Assembly: GCA_013203195.1 (NCBI GenBank)
Contig: JABMQM010000056.1
Location: 1-5,606, forward strand
Direction of reading: 5' to 3'
Length of the DNA: 5,606 nucleotides
Source of the DNA: Desulfobacteraceae bacterium
GTDB taxonomy: Bacteria > Desulfobacterota > Desulfobacteria > Desulfobacterales > UBA11574
Shown here: positions 1-5,219 of the stretch, piece by piece
Layout of the letters: every line of letters begins with the position of its first letter
Position numbering within the stretch: the stretch's first letter is position 1
Program-made: the position numbers and the translations under genes
Notes under the pieces: generated by a model
The model's database searches: none
What the model was told of the DNA's origin: nothing
What the model saw: the letters and a program-made list of their open reading frames with translations, nothing else

Positions 1-6
1 ATAAAG

Positions 7-259
7 TTTCGTCTGGTAGCGGAATGGATGATCATATTTTAAAGCGTGTGCTGTTTGAGTGTATTAAGGAGCGTTAGAAAGAACAGACAATCTGTGGAAA
101 TGTTTTCTGAGCAGGAGAACCGGCCGCTTGCCAAACCTGTTGTATTAATTGCAAAAACATCTGTTCTTTTTTACGAGCCTTTATGCACGAGTTTAATCCG
201 CCTTTGGCGTGATCACACGTTTTAAAATATGATTATCCATGCAGCGATCTGGAACGAAA
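7..259. repeat. Large imperfect palindrome (MITE-like or structured repeat element)
   Basis: Positions 24-50 and 214-240 are inverted copies over 27 nt with two differences (30 against 234 and 44 against 220). Both differences would be G-U pairs in RNA copied from the plus strand. Similarity continues outward, with gaps, to TTTCGT at 7-12 paired with ACGAAA at 254-259. It continues inward to a second arm pair, 66-87 with 160-181 (18 of 22 positions). Short inner pairings follow: 100-106 with 154-160 and 112-115 with 136-139, around a central CGGCCG at 121-126. The right arm carries about 17 extra bases between the two main arm pairs. No convincing gene lies inside. The left end may extend beyond the window, so terminal bases and target duplications cannot be judged. 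It could be a miniature transposable element, an intergenic repeat family, or the template for a long structured RNA. The inverted similarity is directly visible; its nature is inference. Confidence 0.7.
78..173 (+). terminator. Possible hairpin terminator within the palindrome
   Basis: AAAGAACAGA at 78-87 is the exact reverse complement of TCTGTTCTTT at 160-169, and the 3' arm runs directly into six T residues (167-172). That is terminator-like for transcripts moving rightward. The enclosed loop is long (about 70 nt), although it has nested pairings, so this is weaker than a compact terminator. ACAGA at 83-87 can instead pair locally with TCTGT at 91-95, which would compete with the long stem. 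No plus-strand gene is visible just downstream for an attenuator to control. Confidence 0.3.
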
Positions 260-262
260 ACT

Positions 263-276
263 CCCCGACCCCTCAG
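263..276 (-). repeat. G-rich heptad repeat, two units
   Basis: On the minus strand this reads CTGAGGGGTCGGGG: two units of a TC(A/G)GGGG-like heptad. The ten-base core GGGGTCGGGG recurs in opposite orientation at 5580-5589 near the other end of the window. It lies immediately outside the right arm of the palindromic element. The pairing of a G-rich heptad with intergenic DNA at both ends of the window suggests a dispersed repeat family, but only two loci can be compared here. Confidence 0.5.
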
Positions 277-304
277 TTATAGGAAAGAGAGAAAAAATAA
301 ATCT

Positions 305-327
305 ATAAAATCGCGAAACGATTTTAT
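305..327 (-). terminator. Rho-independent terminator of the radical SAM gene
   Basis: ATAAAATCG (305-313) and CGATTTTAT (319-327) form a perfect 9-bp stem around a 5-nt loop. On the minus strand the stem is followed by AGATTTATTTTTTC (291-304), a T-rich tract. The stem is AT-rich, so it is only moderately strong. The stop codon of the radical SAM gene (324-326) sits inside the upstream arm, so translation ends within the terminator hairpin. Confidence 0.5.
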
Positions 328-1646
328 TTGAACTTTTCTTTGGGCGGATTAAAGTAACCGTATTTTACATCCGGAAACAGTTTTTGAATACGATACAGGA
401 CCTTTTGCATGCCCACGGGTTTTCCGTGTTGGGCAACACTCTCCATAATGCTCCAGTACCTGAGCGGGTCAAAGTTAAGGTTGCGCCACTGGATCATGTT
501 GATGCGATGCTGCCGGATAAAGGCGATCAGGGCGTCTAACTCTTGCGGAGTATCGGTAAAACCCGGACTGTTCAGATAGTTTATGGCTACAAATTTCTTG
601 CGGCTTATCGCAATGTCAATACTTTTGATCACATCATTGAAATCATAGCCCTTTGGCTGAAAGTAGATATCGTAACATTCTCGACGGATGCTGTTTAAAC
701 TGATGCGGATGCTGTCGAGACCGGCATCAAAAAGTCTTTTAAGGGTATCGGGGCGGCTGCCGTTGGTGTTCATGTTGATGGTTCCGCGGGAGGTAACCGA
801 ACGTATCTTTGCTATGGCCGGCGCGATAACATCCGCCGCCAGCAGGGGATCGCCTTCACACCCTTGCCCAAAACTGACAACGCTCTTGTTTACCTTCCGG
901 ATGTGCTGCAGGGCGACTTCAGCGATTTCCGCTGAAGTCGGCTGGAAAGCGATTCTCTCCTGACTGATGGAAATCTTGCCGCTTTTTTGAAAAGACAAAC
1001 ACCCCAGACACCGGGCATTACAATGTCCGGACGTCGGCAGCGGTGCCTCATACCTCCCCAAAAAGAAATTCTTGGCCGCCGGACATCCATATTTCAAGGC
1101 GCATTTTTCGAGGTGTTTTCTCAACCGGTTGTCCGGCATCTCCTTTTGCATTTTATGAATTCCAACGGCAACATCCTCGGTTTTCATCAATCTCAAATCC
1201 TGACGCCTTTCGCGGTCTACCCGAATCACAGCGGACCTGAACTTGTCTTTATGCCACCCAACCGCACCATATGAAAAAAGGGGCAGATACCCGGCCTCCT
1301 TATCTTCACTATAAGCGCCGGCATACATCGTAACGTAGCCGGGCGAATTAAAAGCAGCCACCGGGTATATCTGCTCGCCGGGTATATACGGATTCACTTT
1401 GAGCGTTTCTAACAGACCTGTTTCCATGTTAAACACCACGGGTCTTCTGTCCGGCAGCAGCATCAGTTCCCCGCCATAGGGCATGTTGATGGTTTGATCC
1501 AATGTCAGCGGCCTGCGCAGCGATCCTGCCATGCCCACAGCAGCATACCCTTCAAGTTCAAAGATCTCACCGGCCGAATTCGCTACCACGGCCTTGATGA
1601 GCGTGCTTTTTTTCCGGCCCGATTTAGTGATCTTTAAGAGAGTCAT
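324..1646 (-). CDS. Radical SAM protein of unknown function
   Basis: This gene encodes a 440-residue cytoplasmic radical SAM enzyme. The cluster motif CNARCLGC supplies three cysteines, C209, C213 and C216, which in this superfamily bind the [4Fe-4S] cluster that cleaves S-adenosylmethionine. Downstream, FGQGCEGDPLL (from about residue 259) is in the place of the usual GGE SAM-binding motif. NMNTNGS and LDSIRISLNS follow, as in radical SAM barrels. About 180 residues precede the radical SAM domain and include LPLFSYGAVGW. Two more cysteines (C182, C188, in KCALKYGC) lie just ahead of the barrel and could bind another metal or cluster. Overall it resembles uncharacterised deltaproteobacterial radical SAM proteins; that is from memory. 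The substrate is unknown. I chose the ATG at 1646 (MTLLKITKSG) because an in-frame TTG at 1697 adds only acidic, unconserved-looking sequence. Neither start has a clear ribosome binding site. Confidence 0.85.
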   Translation of the reverse strand: MTLLKITKSGRKKSTLIKAVVANSAGEIFELEGYAAVGMAGSLRRPLTLDQTINMPYGGELMLLPDRRPVVFNMETGLLETLKVNPYIPGEQIYPVAAFNSPGYVTMYAGAYSEDKEAGYLPLFSYGAVGWHKDKFRSAVIRVDRERRQDLRLMKTEDVAVGIHKMQKEMPDNRLRKHLEKCALKYGCPAAKNFFLGRYEAPLPTSGHCNARCLGCLSFQKSGKISISQERIAFQPTSAEIAEVALQHIRKVNKSVVSFGQGCEGDPLLAADVIAPAIAKIRSVTSRGTINMNTNGSRPDTLKRLFDAGLDSIRISLNSIRRECYDIYFQPKGYDFNDVIKSIDIAISRKKFVAINYLNSPGFTDTPQELDALIAFIRQHRINMIQWRNLNFDPLRYWSIMESVAQHGKPVGMQKVLYRIQKLFPDVKYGYFNPPKEKFK

Positions 1647-1664
1647 CGATATCAGTATTCTGTA

Positions 1665-1670
1665 ATTATA
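1665..1670 (-). promoter_or_regulatory. Candidate -10 box for the radical SAM gene
   Basis: The minus strand reads TATAAT, an exact sigma-70 -10 hexamer, ending 18 nt before the ATG at 1646. No good -35 is present at 17 nt; the hexamer there is ATAATC. TTGCAT lies 21 nt upstream, which is too far for a standard promoter. If used, it would give a leader of only about 10-12 nt, which would fit the missing Shine-Dalgarno sequence. Confidence 0.3.
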
Positions 1671-1743
1671 ATCGTCTTCGTCGTATTGATTATGCAACTT
1701 TGGAGTTTTGCCCGCAAGTTAAACTTCATCACATTGAAAAAGC

Positions 1744-1755
1744 ACTTCATGAAGT
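1744..1755. promoter_or_regulatory. Perfect 12-bp palindrome in the divergent spacer
   Basis: ACTTCATGAAGT is a perfect palindrome in the AT-rich region between the divergent radical SAM and YjbQ-family genes. A half-site-like ACTTCATCA occurs close by at 1723-1731. A second inverted repeat, CGATGT/ACATCG with an 11-nt gap (1803-1825), is nearer the YjbQ-family gene. Position and symmetry suit operators for a dimeric regulator, but short palindromes also occur by chance in AT-rich DNA. Confidence 0.25.
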
Positions 1756-1906
1756 AAATATAACATGAAAAAACAAACATCAATAGCCCGGATATTTTGA
1801 TTCGATGTGCATGTTTAGAACATCGCAACATAATATGGATGAATTTCAATAAAAACTATGATAAAATCAGATGTTACCTGAATCTTGCATATGTGAGGAG
1901 CAACCC

Positions 1907-2323
1907 ATGAAAAGCTATCGCAAAGAATTGTGGTTTGAGGTGCCGACCCGGCGAGCACTTATCAACATTACGCCACAGATTGAAGATTGCCTGAAGGAGA
2001 GCGGCATCAAAGAAGGATTGGTGCTGGTCAACGCCATGCACATCACGGCCTCTGTGTTTATAAATGACGATGAAGCGGGTCTGCATCACGACTATGAAAT
2101 CTGGTTGGAGAAGCTGGCACCCCACGCGCCGGTTTCTCAGTACCGGCACAATGTGGGCGAAGACAATGCCGATGCGCACATGAAAAGACAGATCATGGGG
2201 CGTGAAGTGGTTGTGGCCGTCACTGACGGCCGTCTTGACTTCGGCACCTGGGAGCAGATATTTTACGGCGAGTTTGACGGGGGAAGACGTAAAAGAGCCC
2301 TGGTAAAAATTATTGGCGAGTAG
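1907..2323 (+). CDS. yjbQ: YjbQ/UPF0047 family protein (secondary thiamine-phosphate synthase family)
   Basis: This gene encodes a 138-residue soluble cytoplasmic protein, close to the family's usual size of about 130-140. Family hallmarks are visible in order: VNAMHITASVFINDDE (residues 41-56, with H45), EDNADAHMKRQIMG (85-98, with H91), DGRLDFGTWEQIF (107-119), and a C-terminal GEFDGGRRKR (121-130). The clustered His, Asp and Glu residues suggest a metal or phosphate site. The family name comes from weak thiamine-phosphate synthase activity reported for E. coli YjbQ; the true cellular role is not settled. I chose the ATG at 1907 because GAGGAG (1895-1900) precedes it by six bases. An in-frame ATG at 1871 would add 12 residues that do not look like the family. 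It is monocistronic here and divergent from the radical SAM gene. Confidence 0.9.
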   Translation: MKSYRKELWFEVPTRRALINITPQIEDCLKESGIKEGLVLVNAMHITASVFINDDEAGLHHDYEIWLEKLAPHAPVSQYRHNVGEDNADAHMKRQIMGREVVVAVTDGRLDFGTWEQIFYGEFDGGRRKRALVKIIGE

Positions 2324-2409
2324 CTGCAACGTCAGCAGTTATCTTCAAAGCTCATCATGCTGAATTAACACCTAAAATGCGATACGATTAACATGTCTCA
2401 GCAGGATAA

Positions 2410-2457
2410 TGCGGCAGGGAGGCCTTGCTTGGTGTTGATCCTTTCCGCACATTTTTT
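2410..2457 (+). terminator. Possible terminator after the YjbQ-family gene
   Basis: TGCGG (2410-2414) pairs with CCGCA (2445-2449). Inside lies a second hairpin, GCAGGG/CCTTGC (2414-2428) with a three-base loop. A run of six T residues (2452-2457) follows shortly after. The outer loop is large and the hairpins share one base, so this is a moderate-quality rho-independent terminator. It lies about 90 nt past the stop codon and directly against the 3' end of the convergent gene at 2457. Confidence 0.35.
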
Positions 2458-2813
2458 CAGTATTCCAAATTCTTTATCCTCCATGCCTTAATCGCATCCT
2501 TCAAACTGCTAACAAGGTTTTCAACTTCGTTAACCGCCTTTTGAGCAGCCACCTTCAAATTATTGCGAAATTTTTCTTCATACCGCCGTTGCTGCATTTC
2601 TAATTCGGCAGCAAGTTGTTCCCTGCTCCATTTAAGGTGTGAAAGTTGAATCTTCTTTGCGATCTGGTATTCGTCAAAACTGTAATCAATATTTTCAAGC
2701 AGGAGAAATTCCATCTGTGCCTGGGACGGTATCTGGAACTCTCCGATCAATATGTCTGCGAAAGATTCTTTAACGATTTGTTGTGCACACTGTTTTGCAT
2801 CAGATAAATACAT
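2457..2813 (-). CDS. Hypothetical helical protein, 118 aa
   Basis: I do not recognise this family. It is a 118-residue soluble protein without a signal peptide or membrane segment. Residues 1-45 are mixed (MYLSDAKQCAQQIV..., one Cys at 9). From about 46 to the end it is rich in Lys, Glu, Gln and Leu and predicted by eye to be almost all helix. REQLAAELEMQQRRYEEKFR (64-83) and VNEVENLVSSLKDAI (94-108) have heptad-like hydrophobic spacing, compatible with a coiled coil or helical bundle. I chose the ATG at 2813 because GGAGAAG stands seven bases upstream; an in-frame TTG at 2861 lacks such a site. It ends convergently with the YjbQ-family gene and has AT-rich non-coding DNA upstream. No function can be assigned from the sequence. 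Confidence 0.65.
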   Translation of the reverse strand: MYLSDAKQCAQQIVKESFADILIGEFQIPSQAQMEFLLLENIDYSFDEYQIAKKIQLSHLKWSREQLAAELEMQQRRYEEKFRNNLKVAAQKAVNEVENLVSSLKDAIKAWRIKNLEY

Positions 2814-3117
2814 TATTAATCTTCTCCAAGAATTCTCTTTTAAGCTCAATCCCCGTTGCAAATAGTTCCCTTAAAATCTTGATAATTTATGAACATAACC
2901 AAAATTTTATATGAAATCTGAGGAATCTACAACCAAAAAATAATACCGCAGGGATAATGAGCAAAGTTACACCTAAATTGAGCATACCTACAGCACCCTT
3001 TTTTTCTAAAGATTTAAGAATCGAAAGTGAATTTGGAAAAGATAATACTGAATGGCAAAATGAAAACTTAGATGATTTTAATAATACCTTATGAGCAAGC
3101 AGTGAAAGGGGATGTCA
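2814..3117. other. AT-rich spacer between two small genes
   Basis: This stretch is about 30% GC in its central part (2881-3060, 54 of 180 by count), clearly below the flanking respiratory and radical SAM genes. Apart from the ribosome binding site of the 2813 start, it holds only very short plus-strand frames. The longest is the 45-codon frame at 2957-3094, listed separately. I see no RNA gene, repeat or convincing promoter here. Confidence 0.5.
2957..3094 (+). CDS. Doubtful small ORF, 45 aa
   Basis: An ATG-initiated frame of 45 codons begins MSKVTPKLSIPTAPFF and has a polar, acidic C-terminal half (ending NENLDDFNNTL). No family is recognised. AGGG stands only three bases before the ATG, closer than a normal Shine-Dalgarno spacing. 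For it: uninterrupted coding in about 30% GC DNA and a plausible soluble composition. Against it: short length, poor initiation signal, and no partner on the plus strand. It may be a chance frame or the remnant of a lost gene. Confidence 0.25.
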   Translation: MSKVTPKLSIPTAPFFSKDLRIESEFGKDNTEWQNENLDDFNNTL

Positions 3118-3486
3118 TCATTTTCCCCACATACTAACAACTTGTTCTTTGGTATAAAACTGTTCGGATTTTTTTATTTTGCTCCACGCCCGATCTTTTC
3201 TGTTCTCAATAACAATTGTCGGCCGGTGAGATAGAGAAAGCCATTGCCACTTACCATCCATATATGCTTGCGCCTGGGCATGGCCTCCTTCGGTGGCTCG
3301 ATTGCGCCCCACAACAATGCGGGTAGGAAGGCCTAATTCCGATTCCACTACTACTGCTTGATAGTATGCATTTTGCCAGCATCGGGGCTTAACGTCAACT
3401 GAAGCGCAGGACACTAATAATGATAACAATAGTAGTGTTACTACTATGATACAACATACAATGGGAACTTTTAGGGGTCTGTACAT
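3118..3486 (-). CDS. Small lipoprotein with transglutaminase-like core
   Basis: This gene encodes a 122-residue protein. The N-terminus is basic and then strongly hydrophobic (residues 8-26), ending in a lipobox LVSC with C27 as the likely lipidated cysteine, so the mature protein would be membrane-anchored outside the cytoplasm. The rest resembles the transglutaminase-like (papain-fold) core: CWQNAYYQAVVVESELGLPTR, with C36 as candidate nucleophile on the first helix, the ELGLPTRIVVG strand, then GGHAQAQAYMDGKWQWLS with H69 as candidate catalytic histidine. The aspartate that normally follows about 15 residues after the histidine is absent; the sequence there is WLSLS. The domain is also short, so it may be a minimal, altered or inactive member. 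The ATG at 3486 suits the signal peptide; only a weak AGG precedes it by eight bases. Lipoprotein is well supported; the transglutaminase-like assignment is by motif only. Confidence 0.65.
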   Translation of the reverse strand: MYRPLKVPIVCCIIVVTLLLLSLLVSCASVDVKPRCWQNAYYQAVVVESELGLPTRIVVGRNRATEGGHAQAQAYMDGKWQWLSLSHRPTIVIENRKDRAWSKIKKSEQFYTKEQVVSMWGK

Positions 3487-3662
3487 TAACTAACCTAAGA
3501 ATAAAAAGTGCAATAATTGATAATGCATTCAAAATAAATCCAGTCGCTTTAAATAACAAGTACTATTTTGAGCGGTATGGAATGAGTATCGGAGGTACCC
3601 TTTTTTTGTTAAACATCTTGATTTTTAAGCATTTAATCAAACAGAAAAAAGGTATGTTCTGA
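3450..3662 (+). pseudogene. Open plus-strand frame without a start, possible gene remnant
   Basis: This frame is free of stops for 70 codons in DNA that is about 29% GC (3481-3660, 52 of 180 by count), but it has no ATG, GTG or TTG until the ATG at 3582. From there it encodes 26 residues, MSIGGTLFLLNILIFKHLIK followed by QKKGMF, a single hydrophobic helix with a basic tail. The upstream part (NPVALNNKYYFERYG) also reads like protein. No Shine-Dalgarno sequence precedes 3582. It overlaps the start of the opposite-strand lipoprotein gene by 37 bases. It could be a decayed membrane-protein gene, a tiny membrane protein, or chance. Confidence 0.2.
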
Positions 3663-3684
3663 TGGGCTTTTACAGCTGAAGGCT
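3487..3684. other. AT-rich spacer downstream of ctaB
   Basis: This is about 29% GC DNA between the 3' end of ctaB and the start of the lipoprotein gene. It should hold the lipoprotein promoter and the end of the oxidase transcript, but I could not identify a good -35/-10 pair or a hairpin with a T-tract in the minus direction. Read-through from ctaB into the lipoprotein gene therefore cannot be excluded. The only other content is the start-less plus-strand frame noted separately. Confidence 0.4.
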
Positions 3685-4614
3685 TCATAAAAACTGGGGA
3701 TAAAATAAAATCACGCGATCAACTGCCCCAAGAGACATCATGCAAACTAAAGAGGCGTTTAAATGCACTAATAAAGACTTGTAGTTATAATGCTCCGCCT
3801 TCAAGAAAAACTGATATGCAAAATTACAAACAAGACACAAGGCATTCAACAGTATAAGCCAACGGACGAAATCCGTTACGATGGCATTTAAAAGCGGAAG
3901 GGCAAGGGTCATGATTGCAAAAACCATAACCCAGCTAAACAGGACTTTTCTAATCTGGCCCGTGGAAAACAGGCTTAACATATTGGGCACCTTGGAGCGC
4001 ATATAATCCTGTTGATGCAACAACAAAACAAGCCAATAATGGGGTAACTGCCACAATCCGAACATTGCCAAGATGCTCCACAGCGTTATTGAATCGAATG
4101 TACCGCCCGCAGCCAGCCAACCGATACATGGCGGCAGCATACCGCACACAGCCCCTGGAAAAATCGCCAGCATTGATTTGGCTTTCAGTGGTGTATAGAC
4201 AAAATTATAGCATAAAATCGCCAGCGCACCTAAAAGAAGCAACGTAGCGGAAGCATCAACCAGATATAAACCGGCCATGCCTATTAAGATCAAAAAAACA
4301 GCCTGCACTAATGTTTGTCGAACAGATATTTTTCCGGCCGGCAAAGGCCTGTTTTGGGTTCTTTGCATCTTTGAATCGAGGTAGCGGTCCTGATAATTAT
4401 TCAAGGTTGCCGCGCCGCTGGTCAGAACAAACACGCTGATACCGGTCAATACCGGAATAAAGCCGATGTCAGGAGCTTTGATGATAAAAGCAAACAAAGC
4501 AGATGCTGATATCAGGAAGCTTTTCGGAGCCTTTGCCAGCACAAACCTCATTTTTAAGTGCGTCAGAAGTCTCTCGGCCGAGGCCCTCTTATTGCTTGTA
4601 TTATTCGTCTTCAT
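3685..4614 (-). CDS. ctaB: Heme O synthase (protoheme IX farnesyltransferase)
   Basis: This gene encodes a 309-residue integral membrane prenyltransferase of the UbiA superfamily. It is expected to transfer a farnesyl group from farnesyl diphosphate to protoheme IX, giving heme O for a heme-copper oxidase. The first Asp-rich motif is intact: NNYQDRYLDSKMQRTQNRPL (72-91), with N72, D76, D80, R85 and R89. The later GLWQLPHYW (186-194) and HQQDYMRSKVPNML (200-213) match the second substrate-binding region, and CGMLPPCIGWLA (157-168) matches the conserved loop. About nine membrane segments are visible. The usual YT..LKR.T..N loop is altered (YTPLKAKSM, 140-149), so it is a divergent member, but the neighbouring oxidase genes support the role. 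Its ATG overlaps the end of the subunit II gene by 14 bases, implying translational coupling; only a weak AAGAAG precedes it. No clear terminator was found downstream. Confidence 0.88.
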   Translation of the reverse strand: MKTNNTSNKRASAERLLTHLKMRFVLAKAPKSFLISASALFAFIIKAPDIGFIPVLTGISVFVLTSGAATLNNYQDRYLDSKMQRTQNRPLPAGKISVRQTLVQAVFLILIGMAGLYLVDASATLLLLGALAILCYNFVYTPLKAKSMLAIFPGAVCGMLPPCIGWLAAGGTFDSITLWSILAMFGLWQLPHYWLVLLLHQQDYMRSKVPNMLSLFSTGQIRKVLFSWVMVFAIMTLALPLLNAIVTDFVRWLILLNALCLVCNFAYQFFLKAEHYNYKSLLVHLNASLVCMMSLGAVDRVILFYPQFL

Positions 4615-5212
4615 CTTCTTGCAGCCACTTTAGATATTCTTTGGGCGGTACAATGCGCAGAGTAGCCGTCATATTTGAATGGCCGACACCGCAATGTTCC
4701 GCGCATTGAATTATATAAGTCCCGACTTTATCAGGCAAAAACCATGCGTATGTTTTCATGCCTTTAACAGCGTCAACCTTGATGCGAAACGCCGGAATAA
4801 ACAGGCTGTGTAAAACATCTTCCGAAGTAACATTCAATTTGATCGGTTTTCCCCTGGGAACAACCAGCTCATTTTCAGTCTCTTTTTCATTCGGGTAGAC
4901 AAAGATCCAGGAGAACTGCTGGCCCAACACTTCAATTTCGATGGCTCCCGGAGGAACGTTTCTCAACCCCATATAAGATGTCCAGCCGATGTAAAACATG
5001 GAAAGCGCAATCAGGGTGGGAATAATTGTCCATACGGTTTCCAGCAGCCAGTTCCCCCTGATGTCCGCTGGTTCGGGATGCTTGCTCCTTCTGTATTTAA
5101 TTACAAAATAAATCATTACGCTCGTAATTAAAAACAGCAGGATAAGCGATATCCCGATAATATACAAAAATGCCTGATCAACCTGTGCAACCGGGTTTGG
5201 CAACCCATTCAT
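4601..5212 (-). CDS. coxB: Cytochrome c oxidase subunit II
   Basis: This gene encodes a 203-residue electron-entry subunit of a heme-copper oxidase. Two membrane helices (about 14-38 and 57-80, the second in the typical LLETVWTIIPTLIAL context) anchor a periplasmic cupredoxin domain. All CuA ligands are present: H135 in LHSLFIPAF, then C170, E172, C174, H178 and M181 in CAEHCGVGHSNM. GQQFSWIFVYP (97-107) carries W102, in the region that receives electrons from cytochrome c. CuA ligands argue for a cytochrome c rather than a quinol oxidase. The protein ends shortly after the CuA domain with an acidic tail (EDEDE) and has no CxxCH, so there is no fused cytochrome c domain. The ATG at 5212 has GAGG five bases upstream, within the end of the subunit IV gene. 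It is followed by ctaB with a 14-base overlap, which indicates an operon. Confidence 0.95.
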   Translation of the reverse strand: MNGLPNPVAQVDQAFLYIIGISLILLFLITSVMIYFVIKYRRSKHPEPADIRGNWLLETVWTIIPTLIALSMFYIGWTSYMGLRNVPPGAIEIEVLGQQFSWIFVYPNEKETENELVVPRGKPIKLNVTSEDVLHSLFIPAFRIKVDAVKGMKTYAWFLPDKVGTYIIQCAEHCGVGHSNMTATLRIVPPKEYLKWLQEDEDE

Positions 5213-5219
5213 ATCAACC

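Noticed and set aside
3..77. End of a plus-strand coding frame entering from the left (ending FECIKER, stop at 75-77)
   Set aside because: It coincides with the left arm of the palindrome, and the right arm read from the other side is open in the same way with a nearly identical peptide core. The open frame is therefore as easily explained by the repeat; 24 codons are too few to recognise a family.
688..1274. Several plus-strand open frames of 65-95 codons, and a 66-codon minus-strand frame, within the radical SAM gene
   Set aside because: They lie inside a gene with clear family motifs and show no recognisable motifs of their own; they are shadows of the real reading frame.
1652..1849. 65-codon minus-strand frame upstream of the radical SAM gene
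   Set aside because: It overlaps the promoter region and the N-terminal end of the radical SAM frame, has scattered hydrophobic and Cys residues without a family pattern, and shows no ribosome binding site.
1874..2329. 151-codon minus-strand frame opposite the YjbQ-family gene
   Set aside because: The plus strand carries an unambiguous family protein with a good ribosome binding site; the antisense frame has no recognisable features.
2889..2943. Two ten-codon ATG frames (MNITKILYEI and MKSEESTTKK)
   Set aside because: Too short and without ribosome binding sites; expected by chance in AT-rich DNA.
3677..3687. TGAAGGCTTCA symmetry at the end of ctaB as a terminator
   Set aside because: The palindrome leaves only a one-base loop and no T-tract follows closely on the minus strand, so it cannot form a normal terminator.
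3950..4709. Open frames of 60-68 codons inside ctaB and at its junction with coxB
   Set aside because: They fall in other frames of genes with intact family motifs and have no independent support.
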